Assembly: GCA_964389025.1 (NCBI GenBank)
Contig: CAYMCQ010000001.1
Coordinates: forward strand, 1 to 64,000
Reading direction: 5' to 3'
Length of the DNA: 64,000 bases
Origin: CAYMCQ01 sp964389025
GTDB lineage: Bacteria; Verrucomicrobiota; Verrucomicrobiia; Limisphaerales; CAYMCQ01
Shown in pieces: positions 52,756-61,316 of the stretch; the first letter of the stretch is position 1, and each line of letters opens with the position of its first letter. The notes under the pieces were generated by a model that had not been told where the DNA came from, made no database searches, and was given only the letters and a program-made list of their open reading frames with translations. A program made the translations under genes and the position numbers.

Positions 52756-52794
52756 CCCGGCTCGCCCGCCGCTACGCGGCGGGCAAGCCTGGGA
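52756..52794. repeat. Strong hairpin upstream of the 115-residue gene
   Basis: A 9-bp perfect core stem (GCCCGCCGC at 52765-52773, GCGGCGGGC at 52777-52785) with a 3-base loop, extended outward by TCCCGGCT/AGCCTGGGA pairing. It could be a terminator for the Rep gene, a repeat element, or a single-strand origin. Confidence 0.55.
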
Positions 52795-52958
52795 ACAGCT
52801 TTTAAGTGACAACTGGCCGAATAGCCGCAGCCTCGACAATTCTATCGCCTCTGTCCGCAGCTTTTACGGTCCGGATGGACTGGGCTTTAGCCTGCTGCAA
52901 ATCAAACGCGGTGTGCATCGTTATCGCCGACGCAGTGGCCGCATACAGAGAGATCGTC

Positions 52959-53477
52959 TTACTCCGCTTTGCGTTGTCCTTGACGGCGTCTCTTCCCTAT
53001 TGACCGCCGGCCTTCGATAACGCTGAAGACCGACTCGGAAAGCATGACGTCGCAGTTCGCTCCAAACTTCTTGGCTTCGTAGTAATCCCCGCCGACACGA
53101 GCGTATTCCTGCTCAGTGCCTTTGAGGACATAGCCCACACCGTCAAGCAGCGGGCTATACAGTGAAACGCGAGCCATTCCGCCGCCGAGTCCTTCCCAAA
53201 TCTTCATCAAGGAAAAACAGGAGGCGGCTGTCATCGCGTGTGGAGGCAATCCTGCGATTAGTGCGTGGAGATGTTCGCGCCCGGTGGACTCGCCACGCTC
53301 AGAGCGCAAACACCAAATCGTTTTCTTGAAATGAACCCCGAAATTCTTTGCCTGCTTCCTCATCAGCGCGAAGAACATCTTGAGGCGAACCGCGTCGGTC
53401 AGCTTCACACTTTTGAAAGTGAGCGTTGCGAACAGTTGCCATTCAATCTGTGACAGGGTGAAGATTTCGGGGTTCAT
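52959..53477 (-). CDS. Rolling-circle replication initiator (HUH endonuclease)
   Basis: 172 residues. All three RCR motifs can be read in order: motif I FATLTF (residues 16-21), motif II HLH (69-71, in REHLHALIAG) and motif III YVLK (116-119, in GVGYVLKGTEQEY). The catalytic Tyr is then Tyr116. Enzymes of this group nick one strand at a double-strand origin to start rolling-circle copying of plasmids and ssDNA phages. Six bases upstream lies a gene-V-like ssDNA-binding protein, as in filamentous phages. Confidence 0.78.
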   Translation of the reverse strand: MNPEIFTLSQIEWQLFATLTFKSVKLTDAVRLKMFFALMRKQAKNFGVHFKKTIWCLRSERGESTGREHLHALIAGLPPHAMTAASCFSLMKIWEGLGGGMARVSLYSPLLDGVGYVLKGTEQEYARVGGDYYEAKKFGANCDVMLSESVFSVIEGRRSIGKRRRQGQRKAE

Positions 53478-53483
53478 TTTGTC

Positions 53484-53771
53484 TTACTTCTTTTCCGGCC
53501 CGCTCACGATTGCGCCACGAGCACGGAGACGACCGCCAAAGGGCATCAGCTCTCGCACGCCAATCACGATGTATTGGTCTTGGAGCTTGCCCGCGTATTT
53601 GGGTTTCTCGTCTTCGCTCAGCGTGTAATCAAACGGCATGAGCAAACGGAAGCCGGACGGGTCAACGTCCTGGCAAGTTATCACTTGGTTTTTGACCAAA
53701 CCTTTTTTCCCGACGTATTCATCGGGCCGATCGGATGTCACTAGGACTCTTAGCTGCATATTGCCTTTCAT
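53484..53771 (-). CDS. Gene-V-like ssDNA-binding protein
   Basis: 95 residues; an ATG at 53759 is an alternative start. The OB-fold pattern of filamentous-phage gene V protein is visible: a first strand (MQLRVLVTSD), a middle KKGLVKNQVITCQD, then LLMPFDYTLSEDEKPKYAG and YIVIGVRELMPFGGRLRARG. These parallel the ITLDEGQPAYAPG and FKVGQFGSLMIDRLRL segments of the family. The protein would coat ssDNA made by the adjacent Rep. Position and length support this; residue-level identity is low, so the call is moderate. Confidence 0.65.
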   Translation of the reverse strand: MKGNMQLRVLVTSDRPDEYVGKKGLVKNQVITCQDVDPSGFRLLMPFDYTLSEDEKPKYAGKLQDQYIVIGVRELMPFGGRLRARGAIVSGPEKK

Positions 53772-53893
53772 TTTCTCGGCGTGTTTATTTGCTTCCCGAA
53801 CGTGCCGAAGTTGGTCGGGAAATCACCCTGCGAAAGGTAAGCAGAACAGAAGGTGGTTAATACCCACCTAGATGAAGACCGGAAATGTAGGAA

Positions 53894-54628
53894 TTACTTG
53901 ACTGCTTTCGGACGACCGCGACCACGAAGTCTGAATTTTATTTTCTTACAAAGTTTCTCAAAAGTTTTGAAACTGCCAACGCGGGATTCGCCGCCAGCTT
54001 TACATAGAATTTCATGGACTTGTTTGAGACTTCGGCATGCTGCCCAATGACGCCATAGCGTTGCTAAAACAAAGTAAGTGCGCGTGTGTCGCTCAAAAGT
54101 GCGCGAAGTCGCCAATTCATCCGACTTGATTTCAACGCCCCGCGCCAGTCCTTTTTGAAAATCCACGGCGTCTTTGTATGAAGCAGAAGTTGCTGCCAAT
54201 GTTGCCAAAGGAATCGCTGCGCGTGTTGCTGTAAACTTTGTCAGACAATCTTTTTTAAGTGCCCTGGCATTTTTTAATGGAGGCGCATTTTTTGCGGCAG
54301 CTTCTATTTTTTCTTTTTCAGCCTGGGTTTCTGGCCCTAATGGGATATTGCCAGCATATAAATTTTCTAGTCCATAAAACCTGCCTAGAAATTCACCAAG
54401 AAATTTTGCATCCCACTGTTCAGCAGAGGGCAACCCACTTGGAAAAACAGTTTTGATACACTCAATCCAAGCGTTGAGCACCCATTCTGGCGCATCGTTG
54501 ATGTCCAGCATGTCGCAATCGTTTTTTCCAGCCGCGTCCACCCATTCAGCGAGAACGTCTTTTACCCAATCAGTTTTTTTCGATTTGGGTTTCGTCGCTT
54601 GTGCTCTTTTACGTTCTCGCTTTGCCAT
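53894..54628 (-). CDS. Hypothetical island protein, 244 residues
   Basis: No known domain recognised. The N- and C-termini are strongly basic (MAKRERKRAQATKPKSKK and KKIKFRLRGRGRPK). The interior has helical segments (AEWVDAAGKND, FLGEFLGRFYGLE). DNA is AT-richer than the surrounding chromosome. It lies at the start of the island's - strand block, about 120 bases upstream of the ssDNA-binding gene. A role in replication or packaging is possible only by position. No Walker motif is seen, so it is not a Zot-type assembly ATPase. Confidence 0.55.
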   Translation of the reverse strand: MAKRERKRAQATKPKSKKTDWVKDVLAEWVDAAGKNDCDMLDINDAPEWVLNAWIECIKTVFPSGLPSAEQWDAKFLGEFLGRFYGLENLYAGNIPLGPETQAEKEKIEAAAKNAPPLKNARALKKDCLTKFTATRAAIPLATLAATSASYKDAVDFQKGLARGVEIKSDELATSRTFERHTRTYFVLATLWRHWAACRSLKQVHEILCKAGGESRVGSFKTFEKLCKKIKFRLRGRGRPKAVK

Positions 54629-54669
54629 TTTTCTTGAACACCGATGCCTCGACTTTGTTACACGTCCAT

Positions 54670-54691
54670 TGTCGTGACCAAACTTGGCAGT
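54670..54691. repeat. 22-bp direct repeat, left copy
   Basis: Core GTCGTGACCAAACTTGGCAG. An exact 22-bp copy lies at 55399-55420. The two bracket the membrane-protein/XRE gene pair (54754-55385), suggesting an inserted cassette or operators for the XRE regulator. Confidence 0.7.
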
Positions 54692-54753
54692 CCCCTAGGC
54701 AAGTCGAACCGTCGCTGTGTAGATTTCGCGACCGTTGAAAGTAAAATGAGGCT

Positions 54754-55047
54754 TTATTGCGGCGTGCGATCACCCATTGGCTTCGCGCGAAAATGGTGCG
54801 TGATTAACGCGAACAACACAAGAAAGACGCCCACCGCACCGCATACAACCCCGCTAAAAATCGGAATCAGACTGTAAAGCATTCGTGCTGAAGTCTGGTT
54901 CAAATCGGGAAAAGTGCCAGGTGGCGTTTGTTGAATCGTGCTGACTGTATGAAAAAAACCGGCGAATGTTAAAACCCAACCAAGCACGGGACCAAAAATC
55001 AATAGTGCGAGACCGACAATCAGAAGCCTTAAAGTTTTAGGTTTCAC
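54754..55047 (-). CDS. Small two-pass membrane protein, MotA/TolQ-like
   Basis: 97 residues. Two hydrophobic segments (LLIVGLALLIFGPVLGWVLTF at about 8-28 and FSGVVCGAVGVFLVLFALI at about 64-82) are joined by a polar loop. This short hairpin type recalls small MotA/TolQ/ExbB-like proteins of this phylum, but similarity is only general. It diverges from the XRE regulator by 65 bases, so the two may form a regulator-target pair inside the repeat-bounded cassette. Confidence 0.55.
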   Translation of the reverse strand: MKPKTLRLLIVGLALLIFGPVLGWVLTFAGFFHTVSTIQQTPPGTFPDLNQTSARMLYSLIPIFSGVVCGAVGVFLVLFALITHHFRAKPMGDRTPQ

Positions 55048-55112
55048 GTTCCGGGGATAACACTACCGTTAGTTGGGTGTCTTGAGCAATTCTAAAAAGC
55101 CATGCTTCGCGA

Positions 55113-55385
55113 GTGGCAGCGAATTCGTTTCCTAAACTTTTGGCGCGGCTCAAAGAACTCAGAAAACTCCACGGCCTTACACAGGAAGCTTTTGCGGAGA
55201 AGAGCGGTATTTCCTACAAGTATTATCAAGCTGTTGAGGGCGGCAGGAAGCGGGATTTAAGACTTTCAACACTTGAAAAACTCGCGAAGGCTTATCGGCT
55301 TGAATTGTGGCAACTTTTTTCACCGAACGCGTCTGGTAAACGCCCGGCCAATGTGAAACGCGCACTCAAAAGCCGGACGCGTTGA
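55113..55385 (+). CDS. XRE-family helix-turn-helix regulator
   Basis: 90 residues from a GTG at 55113; no ATG lies in phase upstream. The HTH spans about 11-65: ELRKLHGLTQEAFAEKSGISYKYYQAVEGGRKRDLRLSTLEKLAKAY shows the Lambda-repressor-type Q, GIS and EGG positions. A basic tail (KRALKSRTR) follows. It should bind an operator as a dimer. The 22-bp repeats at 54670-54691 and 55399-55420 are candidate sites. It is the only + strand gene upstream of the modification operon, so it may control it. Confidence 0.83.
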   Translation: MAANSFPKLLARLKELRKLHGLTQEAFAEKSGISYKYYQAVEGGRKRDLRLSTLEKLAKAYRLELWQLFSPNASGKRPANVKRALKSRTR

Positions 55386-55848
55386 ATTGTCAGCGGACTG
55401 TCGTGACCAAACTTGGCAGTCTTTATTCCGCGTCAACGCGGCCTCCGTTCCGCTTGTGTGCGCGTTCCGTCGCGAACTGATTGCACCCGCCCCCACGCCA
55501 GACTTTCAGCCAACTGGCTTGACGCCGTAAGCCGAAATACTGGCTCGCCCCAAGACTTCCCACGCGACCGAACTGCGCGACCGCTGCACTCCGCCCAGGT
55601 TGCCGCTCCATTCCGGCAGCCAAGTTTCGTCACTCCGGGGAATTAATTGGTGCGACCAAAGCGCCGTTGAATTCTCCGCCAAACGCGCTACGAACCCAAC
55701 GACGCTCTCGTCGCAAAAGGATTTACGCGCGCACCACACACTTGCTGCCAATGCGCTGCATTGCTACCGTTTGCGCCATGCCGAGCCTTATCCTCACGCT
55801 AGCTAAAACGTAAGGCCGTATCGGGAAAAAAAGCCAACTATTGAATTT
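55386..55848. other. 463-base gap before the restriction-modification operon
   Basis: No gene with recognisable motifs on either strand; the open frames present are GC-skewed and of no known family. It holds the right 22-bp repeat (55399-55420). The last 60 bases before 55849, AT-rich, probably contain the operon promoter. Confidence 0.35.
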
Positions 55849-57969
55849 ATGCCTAAAACTATCTCCGAACTTCTGCAAGGTTCAGCCTATGCGCTGACGC
55901 TTTTTTCAAAGAGCGAAGTTGCCACGGTTGAAAAACTCATCACCGAGAAGGGCGACAAGGATTTCGTCCGATGCCAAGTGCGCGAAAAAGATGTGCAGGC
56001 CAAGCCCGAGGAGGTTATTCGCCAGCTTTGGATCACCCGCTTGATTGGATTTTACAAGTATCCGATTAAACGTCTGGCGGTGGAGTATCCCATTACTTTT
56101 GGCCGCGACACCTCGAAGCGCGCTGACATCGTGATTTTTGACGAAGACCGCCCGACCGTGCCTTACACAATGGTTGAGGTAAAAAAACCCAAGGCCAAGG
56201 ACGGCAAAGAGCAGCTAAAATCCTACTCCCACGCCACCGGCGCACCGTTGGCAATGTGGAGCGATGGCGCAACGGCGATTATTTGGCATCGCAAGAACCC
56301 AAATTATTTCGTCGAAATTCCCGATCTCCCCAATGCCAAGCAGCGCATCGAGGACATCGTTGATCAGCCGTGGACGATTGAGACGCTAATTGAAAAGGAG
56401 AAGCAGCGCGAAGCCGAAGGTTTGAAAGCGCGCTCATTGCGCCAGTTGATTGAAGACATGGAAGATGAAGTTCTCGCCAACGCTGGCGTGGACGTGTTCG
56501 AGGAAGTTTTCAAACTCATCTTCACCAAACTGTATGATGAAATGGCGTGCTATCGCGGCAGCTATAAATTTCTCCGCTTTCGTAACCAAAACACGGCAGC
56601 ACAATTAAAAATTAGCATCCAGGAATTATTTGATGAAGCGAAAGGCGAATGGGAAGGCGTGTTTGGCGCAGACGAAAAAATCAAGCTCACGCCCGACCAT
56701 TTGCAGGTTTGCATCGGCTCGCTTGAGGAATGGAAATTATTCAATTCCAATCTTGACGTGGTGGATGATGCGTTTGAATACCTCGTCAACAAATCTTCCA
56801 AGGGCGAGAAGGGCCAATATTTCACTCCACGCTGGGTGATTGATATGTGCGTGAAAATGCTCAATCCCAAGGAAGAAGAAAATTTGATTGATACAGCCTG
56901 CGGCTCGGCTGGTTTTACCGTCCACGCCATTTTTCATGTTTGGAAAGCAATCCTGGTGGACGAAGGACGCCCGATTTCGCATCTGTTCACCATGGAGAAA
57001 AAGCCGCAGCGCTGCATTGACTATGTGAATGACAAAGTTTTCGCGATTGATTTTGATGAAAAGAGCGTTCGTGTTTCCCGCTGCCTAAACACCATCGCTG
57101 GTGACGGTGAAACCAATGTTCTACACCTGAACACGCTGGATTACACCAAGTGGGATGAAACCACCAAACAAGAAGATTGGCAGGATACCTACGGGCCAGG
57201 CTGGACAAAGTTCAAGAAATTGCGCGCCATAAAAAACGACAATCGCGTATTTGGGTTTGATGTAGTGATGGCAAATCCGCCGTTTGCCGGTGACATCAAG
57301 CAGACGGACATGCTTTCGCCCTACGATCTGGCGCACAAGAAAAACGGCAAGATGGAAACCGCCGTTGGCCGCGACCTGCTTTTCATCGAGCGCAATCTGG
57401 ATTTTCTGAAACCGGGTGGGCGAATGGCAGTCGTTTTACCTCAGGGACGTTTCAACAATGCCAGCGACCAGCGCGTGCGCGATTACATCGCCGAACGCTG
57501 CCGGATTCTGGCCGTCGTCGGCCTCCACCCAAATACGTTCAAACCGCACACCGGCACGAAAACCAGTGTGTTGTTTGTCCAAAGGTGGACAAACGAAGAT
57601 TACGAGCAGCGCGAGAAAATCAAAACCGAGATTGCCGAGGCGTTTGAAAAACATCTGACCGAGCGTAAGGAAAAAGGTGAAGACCCCATTCCCCCAAATA
57701 AGCTTGATGAATACCGGACAAAGTTTTTCTGGGAACAACCGGCATCCAAGGAAATGGACTACAATATTTTCTTCGCTACGCAGCGGGTGGAATCCGTGGA
57801 CAACAGCGGCGACAAAGTTTATGTCAGCAAAAACGGCCAACGATTGCGCGATACGCACGGGCATTGGGTAGTGCGGCACGATTTATTCAACCACGATGGC
57901 TTGACCAAAGACGGCATTGCCGAGGCGTTCGCGGAGTTTGCCGCGAGGGAGAAATTAAGTTTTTTCTGA
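55849..57969 (+). CDS. Fused restriction nuclease and N6-adenine methyltransferase (BcgI-like)
   Basis: 706 residues. The N-terminus (1-180) is a PD-(D/E)xK domain of the HsdR_N type: RADIVIFD (Asp93) and MVEVKKP (Glu110, Lys112). An HsdM-like methylase follows, with motif I DTACGSAGF near residue 348 and the catalytic NPPF near 474 (VVMANPPFAGDIK). The FTPRWVIDMC segment before motif I is typical of type I HsdM. There is no HsdR helicase gene nearby. One polypeptide that both cuts and methylates, with a separate S subunit downstream, matches BcgI-like type IIB/IIG layout. Confidence 0.9.
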   Translation: MPKTISELLQGSAYALTLFSKSEVATVEKLITEKGDKDFVRCQVREKDVQAKPEEVIRQLWITRLIGFYKYPIKRLAVEYPITFGRDTSKRADIVIFDEDRPTVPYTMVEVKKPKAKDGKEQLKSYSHATGAPLAMWSDGATAIIWHRKNPNYFVEIPDLPNAKQRIEDIVDQPWTIETLIEKEKQREAEGLKARSLRQLIEDMEDEVLANAGVDVFEEVFKLIFTKLYDEMACYRGSYKFLRFRNQNTAAQLKISIQELFDEAKGEWEGVFGADEKIKLTPDHLQVCIGSLEEWKLFNSNLDVVDDAFEYLVNKSSKGEKGQYFTPRWVIDMCVKMLNPKEEENLIDTACGSAGFTVHAIFHVWKAILVDEGRPISHLFTMEKKPQRCIDYVNDKVFAIDFDEKSVRVSRCLNTIAGDGETNVLHLNTLDYTKWDETTKQEDWQDTYGPGWTKFKKLRAIKNDNRVFGFDVVMANPPFAGDIKQTDMLSPYDLAHKKNGKMETAVGRDLLFIERNLDFLKPGGRMAVVLPQGRFNNASDQRVRDYIAERCRILAVVGLHPNTFKPHTGTKTSVLFVQRWTNEDYEQREKIKTEIAEAFEKHLTERKEKGEDPIPPNKLDEYRTKFFWEQPASKEMDYNIFFATQRVESVDNSGDKVYVSKNGQRLRDTHGHWVVRHDLFNHDGLTKDGIAEAFAEFAAREKLSFF

Positions 57970-58034
57970 AAAGCCCCTTCAATGACGCGAAGTTCAAAGC
58001 GTTGTTGGAGGGGCTGGACGCAACCATTGTTCAA

Positions 58035-59408
58035 ATGTCATCGCTGGAGCGAACGCTACGAGTTGATGCAGAATTTTTTGCAAAGCATCATCGGAGAATC
58101 GCGGGACTATTGCAGCGTTCAAATACACAAACTATAAGTGATGTTGCAGACGTCTCCGATGGCAATCATTTCTCAATTTCCGACAGTTTCGTCGAGGCAG
58201 GTGTTCCTTACTACCGAGGCCAAGATGTTGTAGGCCATTTTTTTATTGAGCAATCATCGCCATATTTCATAACCGAAAAGGCATTCAGGGAAGACCACAT
58301 GAAACGTTCACACCTTAAAAGTGGAGACGTTTTATTATCCATTGTTGGTTCTATTGGTGAAGCGAGCCTCGTAGCCGCGAACACATCAGCAACATGTAGC
58401 TGTAAATTAGCAATCTTAAGGCCACGCGCAATTGCCGGAGAATATTTGGCTACATACATACGCAGTGAGTTTGGCCGCAGCCAGACTGAAAGATATACGC
58501 GTGGCGCAATCCAAAAGGGATTGCTTTTGGAGGACATGGACCAGATAAAAATTGCTCGCCCATCAAATAAATTAGAAAAGGAAATATGCGGTCTAGTTTC
58601 CGCTGCTAAAAAATATTTTGAACAAACAATAGAGTTTACCGCAAAAATCGAGATCGTTCTTGCCAATCAATTAAAGCTGGTCGGATGGCAACCGCCATTG
58701 CCGCCTTCAGATATACGACGGGCATCGTCAGCTTTCATTTCTGGACGACTGGACGCGGAGCATTGGCAAGAGTTCTATTTCGCACTAACAGAGAAACTTA
58801 AAAAATATCCCGGAGGCAGTTTACAACTGGGTGATATTTGTCCCAACCCCGTGAATGGTGTTGAAATCCGTGAATATGTTGATCAAGGCGTCCCTTATTT
58901 ACGCGTTGGTGATTTGGTAGATTTTACGGTCAATAAAGATTCTCTAAAGTTCGTATTGCCAGCCTCCGCTGCTGAGGAAATTGAAAAAGTTCGTTTGGAG
59001 GTCGGCGATGTCCTTGTCTCGCGTTCCGGTAGTCTCGCCGTCACCGGGGTCATTGAACAAGGCTGGGAACACTCCGTTATCAGTTCCCACCTGATTCGAC
59101 TGCGAATCTCGGACAAGGATTTTGATCCGTATTACGTCGCTGCGTTTCTTGCCGCGATGCCCGGTAAAATGCAAATTCAACAGCAGAGCAACGGCGGCGT
59201 TCAGCCGGAAATCAATCAGCCATCGCTAAAAAGAATCACCATTCCCCGCCTTGAACCGAAGCAGCAGCAAAAGGTGAAAGAAGCCATCAAAGCCGCACAT
59301 AAAACTCGCGACCTAGGAAATGAGCTGCTCGAAAAAGCAAAACGCGCCGTTGAAATTGCCATTGAACAATCGGAAACCGCAGCACTGAATTATTTGAAAG
59401 GGAACTAA
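58035..59408 (+). CDS. Type I-like specificity subunit (S) of the restriction-modification system
   Basis: About 457 residues from the ATG at 58035. Homology (LEGLDATIVQMSSLERTLRVDAEFF) begins a little upstream, so a TTG at 58002-58007 is possible. Two target-recognition domains are separated by a conserved helix: TRD1 around DVSDGNHFSISDSFVEAGVPYYRGQD (about residues 35-180) and TRD2 around CPNPVNGVEIREYVDQGVPYLRVGDLVD (about 265-400). The first half is markedly AT-rich, consistent with TRD exchange by recombination. It reads DNA sequence for the nuclease-methylase encoded just before it. Confidence 0.9.
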   Translation: MSSLERTLRVDAEFFAKHHRRIAGLLQRSNTQTISDVADVSDGNHFSISDSFVEAGVPYYRGQDVVGHFFIEQSSPYFITEKAFREDHMKRSHLKSGDVLLSIVGSIGEASLVAANTSATCSCKLAILRPRAIAGEYLATYIRSEFGRSQTERYTRGAIQKGLLLEDMDQIKIARPSNKLEKEICGLVSAAKKYFEQTIEFTAKIEIVLANQLKLVGWQPPLPPSDIRRASSAFISGRLDAEHWQEFYFALTEKLKKYPGGSLQLGDICPNPVNGVEIREYVDQGVPYLRVGDLVDFTVNKDSLKFVLPASAAEEIEKVRLEVGDVLVSRSGSLAVTGVIEQGWEHSVISSHLIRLRISDKDFDPYYVAAFLAAMPGKMQIQQQSNGGVQPEINQPSLKRITIPRLEPKQQQKVKEAIKAAHKTRDLGNELLEKAKRAVEIAIEQSETAALNYLKGN

Positions 59409-59410
59409 CC

Positions 59411-60202
59411 ATGCCTCGTGCCAATCAAGACAACGTCAAATTGTGGCTGGAAAAGACCGAGATTGATTTCTTCACGCACTTCGTGAAAGCGTGGATTCCC
59501 TTCAATGCCTGGTATCGGCTGAATTACGACGCCTTGCGATTCGAGCGCGAAATCCTTGATGAAGTAAAACGCGATGGCAATCGCATCCGCTCGCGCATCA
59601 TAGCGCGGATAGACGGGGCAGACCCTGACAGTCAGGAAATTCGCAACCACATCGCCGCGCTGCATCGTCGTCTTGCCGCCGATCCGCTGGAGGGACGGAA
59701 TGGCATTGTGAGTTTCGAGCGCGTTCTGATAGGTCTAAATCCACAACGCTTCGCTGAAAATAGATATGGTCATTGGACTTACCGCGTTGAACGAATCGCG
59801 AATTCCAAAAACGTGGTTGCAACCGTTACGAGCAGTCACGGCAGAGTAGCCAGCACGATAACCCAAACAAATGGTTGGAACATTGAAGAATTTGAGACGC
59901 ATCAGGACTTTCTTGCGACAGATCAAAACGACAAGCCAAGGCTGCGACAGTGTTACGAAGCTGCTCATCCGTTTTGCTTTGCTTCGCTTTTAGCTCCATC
60001 GCCTCCACCAGCAGGCGCAATCCTGATGGATGGACTTTATTTCGTCAGTGACAAGTCAGCGATCTTTGCCGGCTTGGTGGAAATCTTGTATTCCATGCGT
60101 AATCTTCTTTTTCATGGCGAGGTTGTTCCAGATGCCCAAACCAACCGCACATACGAACCGGCATATCACCTAGTGCGCCACTTGACGAAGTGCATCGTGT
60201 AG
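59411..60202 (+). CDS. HEPN-domain protein, third gene of the restriction-modification operon
   Basis: 263 residues beginning 2 bases after the S gene stop, so translation is probably coupled. The C-terminus carries the HEPN signature R-x4-H: Arg230 to His235 in YSMRNLLFHGE, preceded by a helix (IFAGLVEIL). HEPN domains are RNases or RNase-like toxins in many defence systems and abortive-infection proteins. The N-terminal 150 residues (FVKAWIPFNAWYRLNYDALRFE) have no recognised fold. I infer an accessory defence role; whether it acts on RNA is unknown. Confidence 0.78.
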   Translation: MPRANQDNVKLWLEKTEIDFFTHFVKAWIPFNAWYRLNYDALRFEREILDEVKRDGNRIRSRIIARIDGADPDSQEIRNHIAALHRRLAADPLEGRNGIVSFERVLIGLNPQRFAENRYGHWTYRVERIANSKNVVATVTSSHGRVASTITQTNGWNIEEFETHQDFLATDQNDKPRLRQCYEAAHPFCFASLLAPSPPPAGAILMDGLYFVSDKSAIFAGLVEILYSMRNLLFHGEVVPDAQTNRTYEPAYHLVRHLTKCIV

Positions 60203-60206
60203 CCAG

Positions 60207-61316
60207 CTAGTTCGATTGCGCACTGGCAACCAAAGGCGACCGGAAATCCACCGGCAGCAATTTTGATTGCGCGTTGCGTTGTGAATTTTTCTCCCATTCC
60301 TTTTCCCAATCATCCAGCGACGGCACGGTGACTTCCGCGTGTTTCGAGTAGGCATGATGCACCGCTTTGGAATTGTGTCCTAAAGCCTGCTGTGCGAATC
60401 GTTCCGGGTAGCCACACTTCAAAGCCCGTTCCGCCCACGCATAGCGATACGAGTGCAACGACACACCGGAAATTTTCAATCCGTCGCAGCGTTGGCGAAA
60501 CTCCGTCGCCCGATCATTAGCTCGCACCGTGCGGAGGTATGGAAAGAGCGGTCCCGTCGCTGGACGCCGTTTCAAAATGGTTTCAATCTCCGCGCTGAAA
60601 CGAAAAAGCGTTGGCTTAATGGTTGTCCCGCGAGATTTCAATTTCTTGCGGGTAAAACAAATCGTGCGTATGTTCCAGTTGATGTCTTCCGCCAGCAGAC
60701 AAGCCCCGTCCGATTGCGCCGCGCCCGTAAGCCACAGCAATTCGTAAAAGTCCCGCCGCTCCGCGTTCTGTTCCCGCTGGATGATGGCCGCGTGTTCTTC
60801 CGGCGTGATTGCCCGCTTGTCTTTGAACACCGGCTTGGGCCATTGCAGGCGCGGAATGACCGATTTCAACAACCACTCCATGCCCAGCGCGTGATTGTGA
60901 ATTCGCCGCAGATAAACATTGGTGGAGACTTTGCAGTCGGCCAATGCCCGGTCGAAATGTTCCGGTCGAGTTTCGGCGACGGGCAGGTTGCGGATGCAGT
61001 CGAAATTTTTATCTTTGATCGCCGTTTCCCAACGTCGCTGCGTCTCATCCTTTTTCTTGGTGACGATATGCTCCATAACTTCCTGCCACGTTCGCGTTGC
61101 GAGCTTGGGATCAGCGCCGTTGAGATACACCCGCGCCAGCGACAAGTTGAAGTGCGGTTGATTTTTCGTTTCGTTGTGCGCCTGGAGGATTCGTTGCGCT
61201 TCGTGCTTGTCGTTTGTCTTGAGACTCCTTTGAACGCCGGTGATTTTATTTTTCAAATAGAACACCCCCCACGGACGACGGACTAGACCGAATGTTTGTT
61301 TCATTGCTTCACTCAT
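60207..61316 (-). CDS. Tyrosine recombinase (integrase) of the island
   Basis: About 369 residues from the ATG at 61316; in-frame ATGs exist further upstream. The C-terminal catalytic domain shows HxxR (SLHSYRYAWAERAL), the LGHNSKAVHHAYSKH segment with the nucleophile Tyr, and a beta-hairpin Lys (KKLKSRG). Box I reads WLTGAAQSDGACL where the usual TGLRxxEL would give the first Arg; that Arg is not seen. It lies at the right end of the island, 160 bases from the right attachment repeat, and converges on the HEPN gene. Confidence 0.87.
   Translation of the reverse strand: MSEAMKQTFGLVRRPWGVFYLKNKITGVQRSLKTNDKHEAQRILQAHNETKNQPHFNLSLARVYLNGADPKLATRTWQEVMEHIVTKKKDETQRRWETAIKDKNFDCIRNLPVAETRPEHFDRALADCKVSTNVYLRRIHNHALGMEWLLKSVIPRLQWPKPVFKDKRAITPEEHAAIIQREQNAERRDFYELLWLTGAAQSDGACLLAEDINWNIRTICFTRKKLKSRGTTIKPTLFRFSAEIETILKRRPATGPLFPYLRTVRANDRATEFRQRCDGLKISGVSLHSYRYAWAERALKCGYPERFAQQALGHNSKAVHHAYSKHAEVTVPSLDDWEKEWEKNSQRNAQSKLLPVDFRSPLVASAQSN

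Noticed and set aside
53894..54628. Zot-type morphogenesis protein that would make the island a filamentous prophage
   Set aside because: No Walker A motif or membrane span is seen, so a complete filamentous phage is not supported.
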